A stretch of 64,000 bases of DNA from Hericium rajendrae. Taxonomy: Eukaryota; Basidiomycota; Agaricomycetes; Russulales; Hericiaceae. Below, in pieces: positions 22,225 to 32,213 of this stretch. Made by a program: the position numbers and the translations under genes. Where the stretch lies: assembly GCA_033439255.1 (NCBI GenBank), contig CM065880.1, positions 434,001-498,000 on the forward strand, written 5' to 3'. The notes under the pieces are model-generated. The model was not told the DNA's origin. It saw nothing but the letters and a program-made list of their open reading frames with translations, and ran no database searches. Position 1 is the stretch's first letter, and the number at the start of each line of letters is the position of its first letter.

Positions 22225-24488
22225 CTAGTCGCATCTGAACGCACCGTCTGGGATCATTGTGAGGTTTCCCCGAATCATCTGCAGGACTTGCTCATTCCCT
22301 GCAGTGAATTTCGACCAGGCCGCTGTATGAACTCTCTCATCAACACCTGGATGCCCAACGGATGGACATCAATACTCACGGCCTGGATTCAGATCGTTGA
22401 TGAAATTCAGGTAAAAGTCCAGCAACGTGTTAGCAAAGTCTTCCTCCACTTCTCCAGGAATGGGACCAAAGAGCAGGTTCAGCTCCGAACCATGCTGCAC
22501 TGTGATCCAAACCACACGCCAGACGTGTCAATGCCCGACACCGTACAATCGACACACACTGACCTCCAAGCATCGGATCCTCGCCCGGTAAAAACTCCGC
22601 AAAAAAGTACCCCCATAGATCCTGCAGATCCTTCGCAGCCTGGAACAGCCTCCTTCGCGGCGCAAAATACGAGTTGTCGCCGTAGAACGCGGCGCCACGG
22701 TCGAAGAGCGAGTCGCCCGTGTTGAATGGCGCGCCGAGCGCGGGGTCGTTCGGCGGGTAGACCTCGACGAGCCGCATGAGCGTGTCGTTCGTCACGCGCG
22801 AGGCGTCGATGAGCCCGTCGAGCACGAACTGCGCGAGGGCGGCGTCCTGGGCGGCGCCGGTGAGGTTCCGGTTGGCAAGCGTGCGGCTGAATTTGGTGCC
22901 GTCGTTCAGCTGGAGGGTCAATAGATGGGTGAGTGGGACACCAGGAGGTGAGAGATGGAGGGTAGGCACGTTGGAGCCGCCGATGAGCGGAATGTGCAGA
23001 AAGTTTCCGCTTGCGATGCGCTTGGAGGAGAGCTCGTCGATAAAGCTCCCGGGTGGGCCGACTGTCGGCTCCCAGACCTGGTCATTCAGCGTCGACTTTA
23101 TCATGGCGTTGCTGACGTTCATCAGGAGTCTAGCACGGGTTGTCACCGTAAGTGGGACGAACACATGGGCGTCTTTGCAGCGTACTTACCTCGATCGATA
23201 CCTTCTGCAGGCAGGTGAAAGACGCTGGTCCCGTCGGACAATTCACCCCCTTAACAAGTCGATCGAATGGCATGCCAGGCTTGTCATAGGTGCTTGGGAC
23301 GGGCGAGGTTTTGCTACAGAGGCGCGTTTTGAATCTCATCAAACTGCATGCTAGCCATTGAGGGAAAGCACTAACAAGGGTCCTATGGATGAATCCATAA
23401 TTGCAGCTCGGAAGAGATCGCGCGAAGATGGATAGACAATCTGTGTCTCGACGACGCCTCCGCCAGCGGACTGGGACGTACAGGAACTCGGAATAGGCTA
23501 TGTCCAAAAGCCGACGCCACTCACCTGGCCCCATATTGTGACCTTAGCTGGGTCGCCGCCAAATGCTGCGATGTTGTCTTGCACGAACTCCAGCGCTGCG
23601 CGTATATCTTGCATGCCTGCGTTCAGGTCGGAGGCAGGGACGTGCTGGCTTGCGAGCTGTCGAGCAAGAAAGTCAGGAGAGCGACTCGCACGGTACGTCT
23701 TATGGCTCACGAAACCAAATGTGTTGACGCGGTAATTTCTGACTCGACGAATATCGTCAAGCGTCAAGAACAACCAACCCATGACAAAACACGTACGCAG
23801 ATACGAAAATGACTAGCTTTTCGTTGCTGACGCTACGCTGAATAATGCCTTCGCTTTTTATGAATGATAGGATCTTCAAAGTCCCCAGACAAGTGACGAC
23901 TTACGAGTCGGGTCAAAAGCGGGATCGGACGCAGCTCTTCGGAGTCAATTAGCAACACCTAGTCGGATTCCTGGTGCATGGACATACCCAATCATAAGGA
24001 ACCCACCCTCCAAGAAAAGTGTTTATCAGCAAAACAAGTGTTTGCTCGAGAGACATGGATCCAGCATACGTAAACCCAGAACAACACAGGCAGCTTCGCA
24101 TCCGCCTTTGTTCCCGCAGGCCGCCATACCTATACACCAGCCAATTCACGTTACACGGGCAATTGTAAAACAAAGAAGGCTCTCACATTCAAACCCAAAC
24201 AGTCCTCGCCGACCGGCGCACCCAGCGTTGACGATGCCGGCTGGGGACACGCATCTCTGAATGCGGACGCGTTCTGCACGCCCCGCAAAGGCCGCGCGAG
24301 CGGGACGGGCGCTTTGAAGCGCAGCGGCCCGAGGGCGGCTCGGCGAAGGGGATGCCGAGCCAGCGCTCGGTGCTGTTTGGTGTGGAGACGCCGCGGAAGG
24401 TGCCTGCTGTCAGGTTGACATCGAGGTTAGTGGTCTGCGCGAGGCATGGCAGGATGTACGGGAGAGGTAGGAAGAACAGTGGATGCAT
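22225..24488 (-). CDS. Secreted type-B carboxylesterase/lipase, copy 1
   Basis: An alpha/beta-hydrolase of the fungal carboxylesterase-B (Candida rugosa lipase-like) family. The start at 24488 opens a signal peptide ([18 protein letters not shown]), chosen by agreement with copy 2. Family motifs in order are [40 protein letters not shown] (oxyanion hole), [31 protein letters not shown] (Ser nucleophile), LNDGTKFS (acid, here Asp) and [12 protein letters not shown] (catalytic His). Stop is at 22225, about 540 residues. Relative to copy 2, one G is missing in a run (GGG at 24333-24335 versus GGGG). This breaks the frame about 50 codons in, while the rest remains conserved. Either this is a young pseudogene or the run length is miscalled. 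About ten introns are shared with copy 2. A TATA element is close upstream. Confidence 0.8.
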
Positions 24489-24530
24489 GGTGCTCCGTCG
24501 TGGCATCCATGCGTTTCATGGTGGAGCTCT

Positions 24531-24540
24531 TATATATATA
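24531..24540 (-). promoter_or_regulatory. TATA element of carboxylesterase copy 1
   Basis: An alternating TATATATATA run lies 43 bp before the ATG at 24488. Copy 2 has the weaker TATAAA-like element (TTTATA on the plus strand, 27505-27510) at a similar distance. If real, the promoters have diverged since duplication. Confidence 0.4.
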
Positions 24541-24855
24541 GGTGTGAGCAAGGTGAGTGAACGGGACGTCCGGCAGGACATCGTGATGATCCAGTCAGCT
24601 GAGAACGTCTTGTGCCAGAAAATCAAGGGAAAGGAATTCACAGGACCGGGATGTCCATCGGCGTAATGGCCCTACTCTGACGCACTGACGGCCCTGAGAT
24701 CTGTAATGTCAGTGTATAGGGCCTTCAGAGCGGTCAGTGCGTGGTGGAACGCGAGTGCGCGTCGCAAACGCGAAGTGCAAATTAAAAGTAAACCGAGCAA
24801 AGATTGTGCTCTGGATATGACAATACCACAACGGGCCTCGTAATCGCTAAGTTAG

Positions 24856-27640
24856 GCAGTGAAAGTGACTCTTCTCGTGGGTAATTATGCCCTCTTGCAT
24901 CGTCTTTTTCTTTCTACATGCATTCAACACGGACTTCCGTATTTCCGCTTCTAAATCTTGTCCACCATCTTCTGAACTATTGTGTCTCAAATTATCTGTA
25001 TACCATCATGTCTCCACTTCCTCGGAAAATAGCGGACTCAAGCGATTGACTCGCAAGGTGACTAGAAGATAACGACACTAAGATACTGACAGGCAGGGAT
25101 ACAGATTGTCTGACAACTATCGAATGAATTGTTCAAGCACCGTAGGCGAGTTCACGAAATCTGTTCTGTCGCTATTGAAATCTGAAAAGTCCCGCACACA
25201 ATCACATCAGGTCAAGTCTTCTCTAGTAGGATCTGAACACACCGTCCGGGATCATCGTGAGATTCCCCCGTATCATCTGTAGGACTTGCTCATTCCCTGC
25301 AGTGAATTTCGACCAGGCAGCTGTAGCCACCTCCAGATCAGAACATGAATGACCAGTGGATAGGCATCTGTACTCACGGCCTGGATTCAGATCGTTGATG
25401 AAATTCAGGTAGAAGTCCAGCAACGTGTTAGCAAAGTCCTCCGCCTCTCCAGGAACGGGGCCAAAGAGCAACCTCAGCTCCGAACCATGCTGCACTGCCA
25501 TTCAAAACCACGCATATGCGTCAATACCGTACCATGTTTGATCCACATGCTCACTAACCTCCAAGCATCCGATCTCCGCCCGGCAAAAATTCCGCGAAGA
25601 AATAGCCCCAAAGATCCTGCAGACCCTTCGCAGCCTCGAACAGCCTCCTCCGCGGCGCGAAGTACCCGTTATCGCCGAAGAACGCGCTGCCACGGTCGAA
25701 GAGCGAGTCGCCCGTGTTGAACGGCGCGCCGAGCGCGGGGTCGTTCGGCGGATAGATCTCGACGAGCCGCGCGAGCGTGTCGTTCGTCACGCGCGAAGCG
25801 TCGATGAGCCCGTCGAGCACGTATTGCTCCAGGGCCGCGTCTTGGGCTGCGCCGGTGAGGTTGCGGTGTGCGAGTGTGCAGGCGAATATGGAGCCGTCGT
25901 TGAGCTAGAAAAAGGAGTTGCGTAAGTGGGGTGGGGAGGTGAGAGATGGGGTAGGTACGTTGGAGCCGCCGATAAGCGGGATGTGCAGGAAGTTCCCGCT
26001 TGCGATGCGCTTGGATGAAAACTCGTCGATGAAGCTTCCGGGGGTCCGACTGTTGGCTGCCACAACTGGTCGTTCAGCGTTGCTCGTATCATTGCGTTGC
26101 TGACGTTCATGAGGGTCTAACGCGAATTACGGTCATAAGTGAGACGAATGCGAAGGCATCTGTGTGGTCGTACTTACCGCGATGGGTACCTTTGTAGGCA
26201 GGTGAAGGACGCAGGTCCTGTTGAACGATTCACCCCTTTGACAAGTCGGTCGAAAGGCATGCCAGGCTTGTCGTAGGTGCTTGGGACGGGCGAGGTCTTA
26301 CTATAGTATGTTTTGATCTCATCAGGTCGCTGGTTGGACATGGGAAAGAGGGGAGATGACAAAGGTCCTATAGATGAATCCATAATCGCGCCGCGGAAGA
26401 GATCGCGTGACGATGGATAGATGATTTGCGTCTCGACACCACCACCTCCAGCAGACTGGGACGTATAGGAACCTCAGGCATCAACTATGTCCAAAAACCG
26501 ATGCCACCTACCTGGCCCCATATTGTGACCTTAATGGGGTCGCCGCCGAATGCTGCAATATTGTCCTGCACGAATTCAAGCGCTGCGCGTATATCTTGCA
26601 TTCCTGCGTTCAGGTCGGATCCGGCAACATGCTGGCTTGCGAGCTGCATCAAAGACCAAACCGTTATGAGAGAGATCCAAAATGTACTTCTAAAAGCTCA
26701 CGAATCCAAATGTGTTCAAGCGGTAATTCCTTGAACCATGGGTATCGTCAGACTTCCAGAGCCACCAATCGAGAAAAGACGTACACAGATGCGAAAATGA
26801 CTGGTTTGTCATTGCTGACGCTACGCTGGATAATGCCTTCGCATTTCGTGATGAATGATAAATTTCCTCAAGATCTCCCAGAAAAGTGAAAACTTACGAG
26901 TCGGATCATAACCGTGCTCGGAGGCCGCGCTTATACAGTCCATGAGCGACCACTAACTGGACTTGGTGGTGCGACGTACCCAATCATAAGGAACCCGCCC
27001 TGCCAGATGTACTTTAGCAAACCAGTGGTTGCTCAAGAAACGTGAATCCAGCATACATGGACCCAGAATAGTACTGGCAGCTTCGCATCCGCCTTCGTTC
27101 CCGCAGGTCGCCATACCTATACACCAGCGAATTCACATTAGATGCACGATCACAAAGAAAATCGAAAAGCCTGACGTTCAGACCCAAACAGTCCTCGCCG
27201 ATCGGTGCACCCAGCGTCGACGACGCCGGCTGGGGACACGTGTCTTTGAATGTGGACGCATTCTGCACGCCCTGCAGAGGCCGCAAGAACGGGACGGGCG
27301 CTTTGAAGCGCAGCGGCCCGAGGGGCGGCTCGGCGAAGGGGATGCCGAGCCAGCGCTCAGTGCCGTTCGGTACCGAGACGCCGCGAAAGGTGCCTGCTGT
27401 CACGTTGACGTCGAGATTAGTGGTCTGGGTGAGGCATGGGAGGGCGCATAGGAGGGGCGGGAAGAGCAGCGGATGCATGGTGTTCCGTGCGGGAGTTCGT
27501 GCATTTTATATTGGAGAAGCTATATGAGAAAGATGTGGACGGGACGGCAGGACACGGCAACAATCAGCTGGGGCGTCTTGCGTCTGTCTTGCGTCAGAAA
27601 ACCAAGGAAGAGGATACACGAGGCCAGGATATCCACTGCG
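24856..27640. repeat. Tandem duplication, right copy (carboxylesterase 2 unit)
   Basis: The second member of the direct tandem repeat, in the same orientation as the unit starting at 21849. Intron positions and flanks correspond. Substitutions and small indels are spread through introns and spacer, so the event is not recent. Confidence 0.75.
25223..27478 (-). CDS. Secreted type-B carboxylesterase/lipase, copy 2
   Basis: A paralogue of copy 1 with the same exon plan. The start at 27478 gives the signal peptide [18 protein letters not shown]. The N-terminal exon is intact here ([44 protein letters not shown]). The oxyanion-hole exon junction reads LFWVH-GGGFLMIG, with the classical HGGG where copy 1 has YGGG. 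The nucleophile region is [14 protein letters not shown], the acid region LNDGSIF, the His region [16 protein letters not shown], and the protein ends [12 protein letters not shown]. One base appears missing near 26195, where copy 1 reads CLQKVSIE and copy 2 CLQRYPSR. The predicted enzyme hydrolyses carboxylic esters outside the cell. No substrate-specific feature is visible. Confidence 0.82.
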
Positions 27641-27987
27641 CGCTTCGCTTGGTGGTGAGAAACGTAAGTTTTCGCTCCAATGATACGTGACAGGAGACCC
27701 ACTGCGGTGATTTTCAGATGGGAAAGAAAGAGGCAGAAGCGATTAAGGCGCTTTTGCACTCGCCGAAATGGAATTTTGCATGGAATGGGCGAACCGAAAT
27801 CTCTCTATTGGTCATGAAGACATGAAATCAAGGCGAACTCCAAAATGGTCAGAATGCTGAAATCTAGTCAGAAGAATGCTGGACGAATTCACAAATTTTC
27901 CTAAATCGTTAGACCAAGTATATCTGTCATCATGAAGTGTGATCAATGCTACAAACAAGATGAACTAGCCTTCGAAATTGATGCATG
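27641..27987. other. Spacer
   Basis: A short spacer between the promoter side of carboxylesterase copy 2 and the 3' end of the PNPOx-FNR gene. Nothing supported is seen. Confidence 0.4.
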
Positions 27988-30024
27988 CTAATACGCAAAG
28001 TTTTCCCTCTTCACTGCATCTGTTTCGACTCCACATTGCCTCAGGGACGCCAGCACGGCCTCTTCAAACTCCTCAGGCCCACAGATGTACTTCGTCCTCC
28101 GCTGTACTTCTTCGATGTCCTGGCCCTCCCAAAAGCTACTCCCAATCCGGCCGCCGTGATAGTTCACGACAACCCCAGGAGAATGCACGTTCTGTACTGC
28201 AGGTGTCGACGCATTCGTGAACACGTCCAAGACAAGATTGGTCCTCGGCGCAGGAGCATTGCCGAGAATGCTTCCAGAACGAGTCGAATCAAGACGTCAG
28301 GCTCGCGCGTCGACAGCACGAGCCGCACATCCACCTCGCGCCCTGCTTGCGCCAGCGCGCCCAGCATTGCCAAGAACGGCGTGACGCCGATCCCACCCGC
28401 GACCCACAACATGCTATCCTTTGCCGGCGGGCACCTTCCGCCGGTGTAGGGAGCGTGAAATCGCCTGAGATGCCGACCAGCTGCACACGCAGCTGCAGCG
28501 GCCGCGTATCAACCAGCGCCTGTGGATTCATCTCCGTGAGCTTGTGCGCAATCGTGAACAGCGCGCCCGTAACCGCGCCACCACGCTTGAGACGCATCGT
28601 GAGCGCGAACGAGCGCGTACCGGATGGCGACACAACGTCCGAGACGGTCCACGTGCGGATGCGATCGTCGTTGACGGAGGAGGGCGCGAAGGGCGCCATG
28701 TGCTGGTAGCCCGGCTTGCCAAGGAAGTCGGAGAAGTCGAGAATGGCGGCCTGTCCGGGCTGGATGGTGAGCGATTTCTCGCCGTCGACTTCCCATTCGA
28801 ATGTGGCGAGCGTTGGGCTCAGGATATCGATCCGGCGGAGCAGGACGATGGTCGCGTCCTGGTCGAAGAGACGGCCTGCTTCGCCCATTTCTTCGCGTAG
28901 GAGCTTGATTGGAGGGCTGTATGGACTGCGGATGGGAGTTGTTCCCGGGCGCTGTCGGACTGGTAGGGCGTCGCGCACAAAGATGTATCCTGTGACTGTG
29001 ATGGTGGTGAGCACTTTCTGGCGAGGCATGAGCGCGAGCGCGGCATCGCCGACAAGGGTTGTCGCTGTTCCTGTGATGTAGAGAATGGAGCCGCTAGTGT
29101 ACTCGATAATGGTGAGACCAGCCCGTGGTGTGTATTCTATGTTCCCTAACGATGACAAGAGTCGGTTGCCTGATTTTGATTGCATCAGCAAGCGCAAAAA
29201 CACAAGAAATGAGATACGCACCAGAAAAATCCGGTAAGATGATGGTACGTCCGTCTGAAGGACTCACGCGAACGAATCCAGGGCGACCTCCTCGTTGGTT
29301 CATGCCCATATGCGATGGAAACTTGGCTGCATGCTCAGGTTTGGCATCGTAGGATGACGAGAGATACACAGTATCAGTGTCAAGGATGAATTGAATGAGT
29401 TGGTCGGGTAATCGGTCCTGTTCCCCGACATGAAGGTTGCGATAAACAACTTCGGGACGCGTTTCGGGATATGGGACGAGTTCACGGATGTTGATGTATT
29501 TAGGACAGTTCCTATATGTCCATGAGCAATGCTCAAAGGACGTTTCGGAAAAGGGCACTTACCCGATGGCCTGGTTGACGTAAAGCTTGACGAAATAATC
29601 GTTCTGACCAACCTGCTTCACCTGACTTACCCAACCAGCGAGTTTGTTTCTCCTCCTTGTCCCAAGCTCGATCCCAATCCCCGCCACCAAGAACCTTTCG
29701 TCCTCATGGCTCTTCCAAGTCTCGTAATTCTCCGCCCATGGATCGCCCTCCCATGTCCTAAAACTCACATCCAGGGTCGTCTCAATAGGACTGCGTATGA
29801 ACCCCGGCTTCCCATCCTTCGCTGCCAAAATCGAGCCCCACGGTCGGTCCTCGGCATCAAGACTAGATAGGGGGAAGAAAGTGTAAGTTCCGGCTGTGGA
29901 AGATGCGATGCTCTTCTGGCATGCTGGCGTCAATCCACGTCCAGGCCATGGACATGGGACCGTCAAAGTCCAACTTTCTCTGAATGGCGCGCTCGCCGGG
30001 ATGCCAGCCTTGGATTCCATCCAT
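27988..30024 (-). CDS. PNPOx-like split barrel fused to ferredoxin-reductase-type FAD/NAD(P) domain
   Basis: A two-domain flavoprotein. The start at 30024 (MDGIQGWHPGERAIQRKLDF) is preferred because it opens directly into the conserved N-terminus. Next come MAWTWIDASMPEEHRIFHSR, RPWGSILAAKDGKPGFI, LAGWVSQVKQV and NCPKYINIR, the split-barrel FMN-binding (pyridoxamine-phosphate-oxidase-like) part. The C-terminal half is reductase-like: RIRTWTVSD for FAD, MLWVAGGIGVTPFLAML for NAD(P) pyrophosphate, and KYICGPEEFEEAVLASLRQC at the end. The predicted role is electron transfer from NAD(P)H through FAD to FMN or an external acceptor, with unknown substrate. Frame changes occur at a G5 run (29870-29874), at a GGG run (28429-28431) and near 28290. 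Conserved sequence resumes each time. Two introns are visible, near 29225 and 29520. Confidence 0.78.
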
Positions 30025-30553
30025 TGGAGCGAAGATGCAGGTAGAGGTCGTTTGAATGCTAACTTGTACAGGGGGTTGAAACTGGTCAGTCTGGCTTGTC
30101 GATGCGAAGTTGAACGTTTATAAACGGGACGGAATGCTTCCAACCCTGCATATTATATGGTCGACGACCCAGTTAGGAGCGCTGTAAACGCTGAGCAAGA
30201 CAACGGTCAAGAGCGGTCAAGTGGTCGACTCCATGAGCTTGCATTGCCGCGAATTGCCGCGGCGATGAGCTCGGGTCGAGCGTCGCTGACCAATTCCAAA
30301 ACACGCAGTGAGTAAGGTGGCCGAGACACATGACCGTGTTTCGACGCGCCAATACTCTCATCGCGTCATCGGCTGAGCATAAACTCAACAGCGCCATTTC
30401 ATTCGCATCTGACAAGAACGACAGACATGTATTGAGACCATATAACGAGCGATAATCAATGTAACGAAATAGATTTTAAGGAAATGTGTCGAATACTAGG
30501 GCCCAGACGGATAATTTTCAAATGACTTGCAAGCAATTATGGGAGCAAATCCT
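30025..30553. other. Intergenic region
   Basis: About 530 bp upstream of the PNPOx-FNR gene and downstream of the two-repeat gene. No supported feature. Confidence 0.4.
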
Positions 30554-31323
30554 TCAGTGGTCTATCGTTTACTCGTCAGTACAACTCATCCTGAGCGCGA
30601 AACAGCGTTCTCACCAATAACAAGGCGAAGCGATTTGTCCTCCGAGACACCCTCCCCCCATGACAGGAGATCCTCGATCTTCGCATTCTCGTCAATCTGC
30701 TTGCCGCAGATCCCGCGCCAGTACACGAGCGAGCGGAGGTTGGCAGGCAGGTAGCCCTGCGCGAAGACGTAGTTTGTGACGTGCGCCAGGCGGTCGAACT
30801 TGTGGTGCGGCGCGTCGAGCTTGATACGCTGCGTCGCGACATGCGCCCGGGGTGTGTGCACGTACACGTAGCTCATCCAAAGCGCAGATGGCATATCCGC
30901 TGGAGGAAGGATAAGTGAGTTGAAAGCAAAACGTCAGTAACACGCTAAAAAAAGCGCACCGATGACGAGGCGCAATGCGGTCTCAGGAGAGCGGCCTGCG
31001 CCAAGGCTCAAGAGCTCCGAGACTCTGTGGCTAGCCTTGAGCTTGATGCCGTCGTGCTGCTCCCACCAGGACACAGGCCTGAACTTCGCATCGACGAAAC
31101 CGTGGAGGAAGACGTGGTCAAGAAGATCCTCCAAGTCCATCGTAGGATACTTGTGGAACTCTACATCGACAAGCTGCGCGGTTGCAGGCTTGCAGGTGCG
31201 CGACACCTGATGATAGACGAGCCAAATCTCTTCGGTGCTGGTGCAGGACATGGTCAAAGACGAGTCCGAGAAAGTGCAAGAAGTGGGCGAAGAAATGGTG
31301 GGCGACGGTATGGTGGGAGACAC
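30554..31323 (-). CDS. Unrecognised protein of two tandem ~85-residue repeats
   Basis: Exons are 30960-31323, 30615-30899 and 30554-30561, with introns of 60 and 53 nt, the second with a TACTGAC branch site. Exon 1 encodes EEIWLVYHQVSRTCKPATAQ, DLLDHVFLHGFVDAKFRPVS, WWEQHDGIKLKASHRVSELL and SLGAGRSPETALRLVI. Exon 2 encodes LWMSYVYVHTPRAHVATQRI, RLAHVTNYVFAQGYLPANLR, LVYWRGICGKQIDENAKIED and LLSWGEGVSEDKSLRLVI. The two align from start to end, each stopping at RLVI at a phase-1 intron. The result is one repeat per exon, about 215 residues in total. There is no signal peptide or membrane span. I do not know the family. The beta-strand-rich look and size are compatible with a ubiquitin-like fold, but that is a guess. 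The start could also be the internal Met of MSCTSTEE. Confidence 0.6.
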
Positions 31324-32213
31324 GAGAGCAGCGCGAATGATTCTTGAGAGACTTGGGGGACGAGCCTTATGAGCTGGCCGCTGTGATGAATGTGAAGGAA
31401 CGTCAACGTTAGCAAACGCTGGACCTGGCTGTTAAATAAGCGAGTTTAGCGACAACTCCATTTGCATCGGTTTTCTGAGCGCTGGCGGATCGGGAAGCTA
31501 GAAGTACTCGTCGAGGATTTGTGTGGTTCACGGAAGGCTTGTCAACGGCCTCAGTGTCCGCACGTCTGAACATGGCCGGAAGTCCCGAAGCATTTGGACG
31601 GGGAGTTCCCCGCCGCCGCATCCGGACTGTAAAATGAGAAACGATCCTGAAGATTTGCTGCAGGTCAGAATATTCAGGAACACGTCGGGACAGAGCATTA
31701 CATCGGTCTGTCGGCGGTCATCATCGTTGTCCCAGGTCGCCAATGCGGTGTGATGTCGGATGGGTTGATGTGATGACGCTCTTGTACAGGTTTGTTTTGG
31801 CCAGTAAAATTAGGACAGCGCACAGTGAATGATCTTCAACTTTTGATGACCCTTTCCAAAAGGTCTTGATACCAGAGTCATGCCAGCTTCAAGAGAGTAG
31901 CAAGCCATACTTGCGGGAAACCAAGTCAGGAATCTTCAGATGCTTAGAACGCGGCGCCATCTGCAGTAAGTTGGCCGCCGTGCAGAAAAAAGTCATCGAG
32001 TGATAACGCTCAAGATGGTCGAAATAATGCGATTGCAGCTGTGCTGATGGGAGGCTCGGCATTTCAATCAGCAACGGTGTGGTGAAGGAGCTCCAGAACA
32101 GGTTGCGATGATGAGCAGGGGTATTTTGGTCACGTGGTTTCACCACTACGCCTGGGTAGAAGTGGTCGAGCAATGCCGAACGCATCCCCCACCATCCTTT
32201 CACCAACGACGCC
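31324..32213. other. Divergent intergenic region
   Basis: About 0.9 kb between the two-repeat gene and AVL9. Short frames are present on both strands, but none has codon or splice support. Confidence 0.4.

Larger units (their letters stand above)
21849..24660. repeat. Tandem duplication, left copy (carboxylesterase 1 unit)
   Basis: About 2.8 kb resembles 24856-27640 along its whole length: the esterase gene, about 380 bp of its 3' flank and about 170 bp of its promoter side. Matching landmarks are GACTCTTCTCGTGG at the left edge and a GGACGG/GGACGT-containing promoter block at the right. The left edge coincides with the DHHC stop codon. Confidence 0.75.

Noticed and set aside
13000-30100. 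A complete secondary-metabolite gene cluster
   Set aside because: Only possible tailoring enzymes are present. No polyketide synthase, peptide synthetase, terpene cyclase or pathway regulator is visible.
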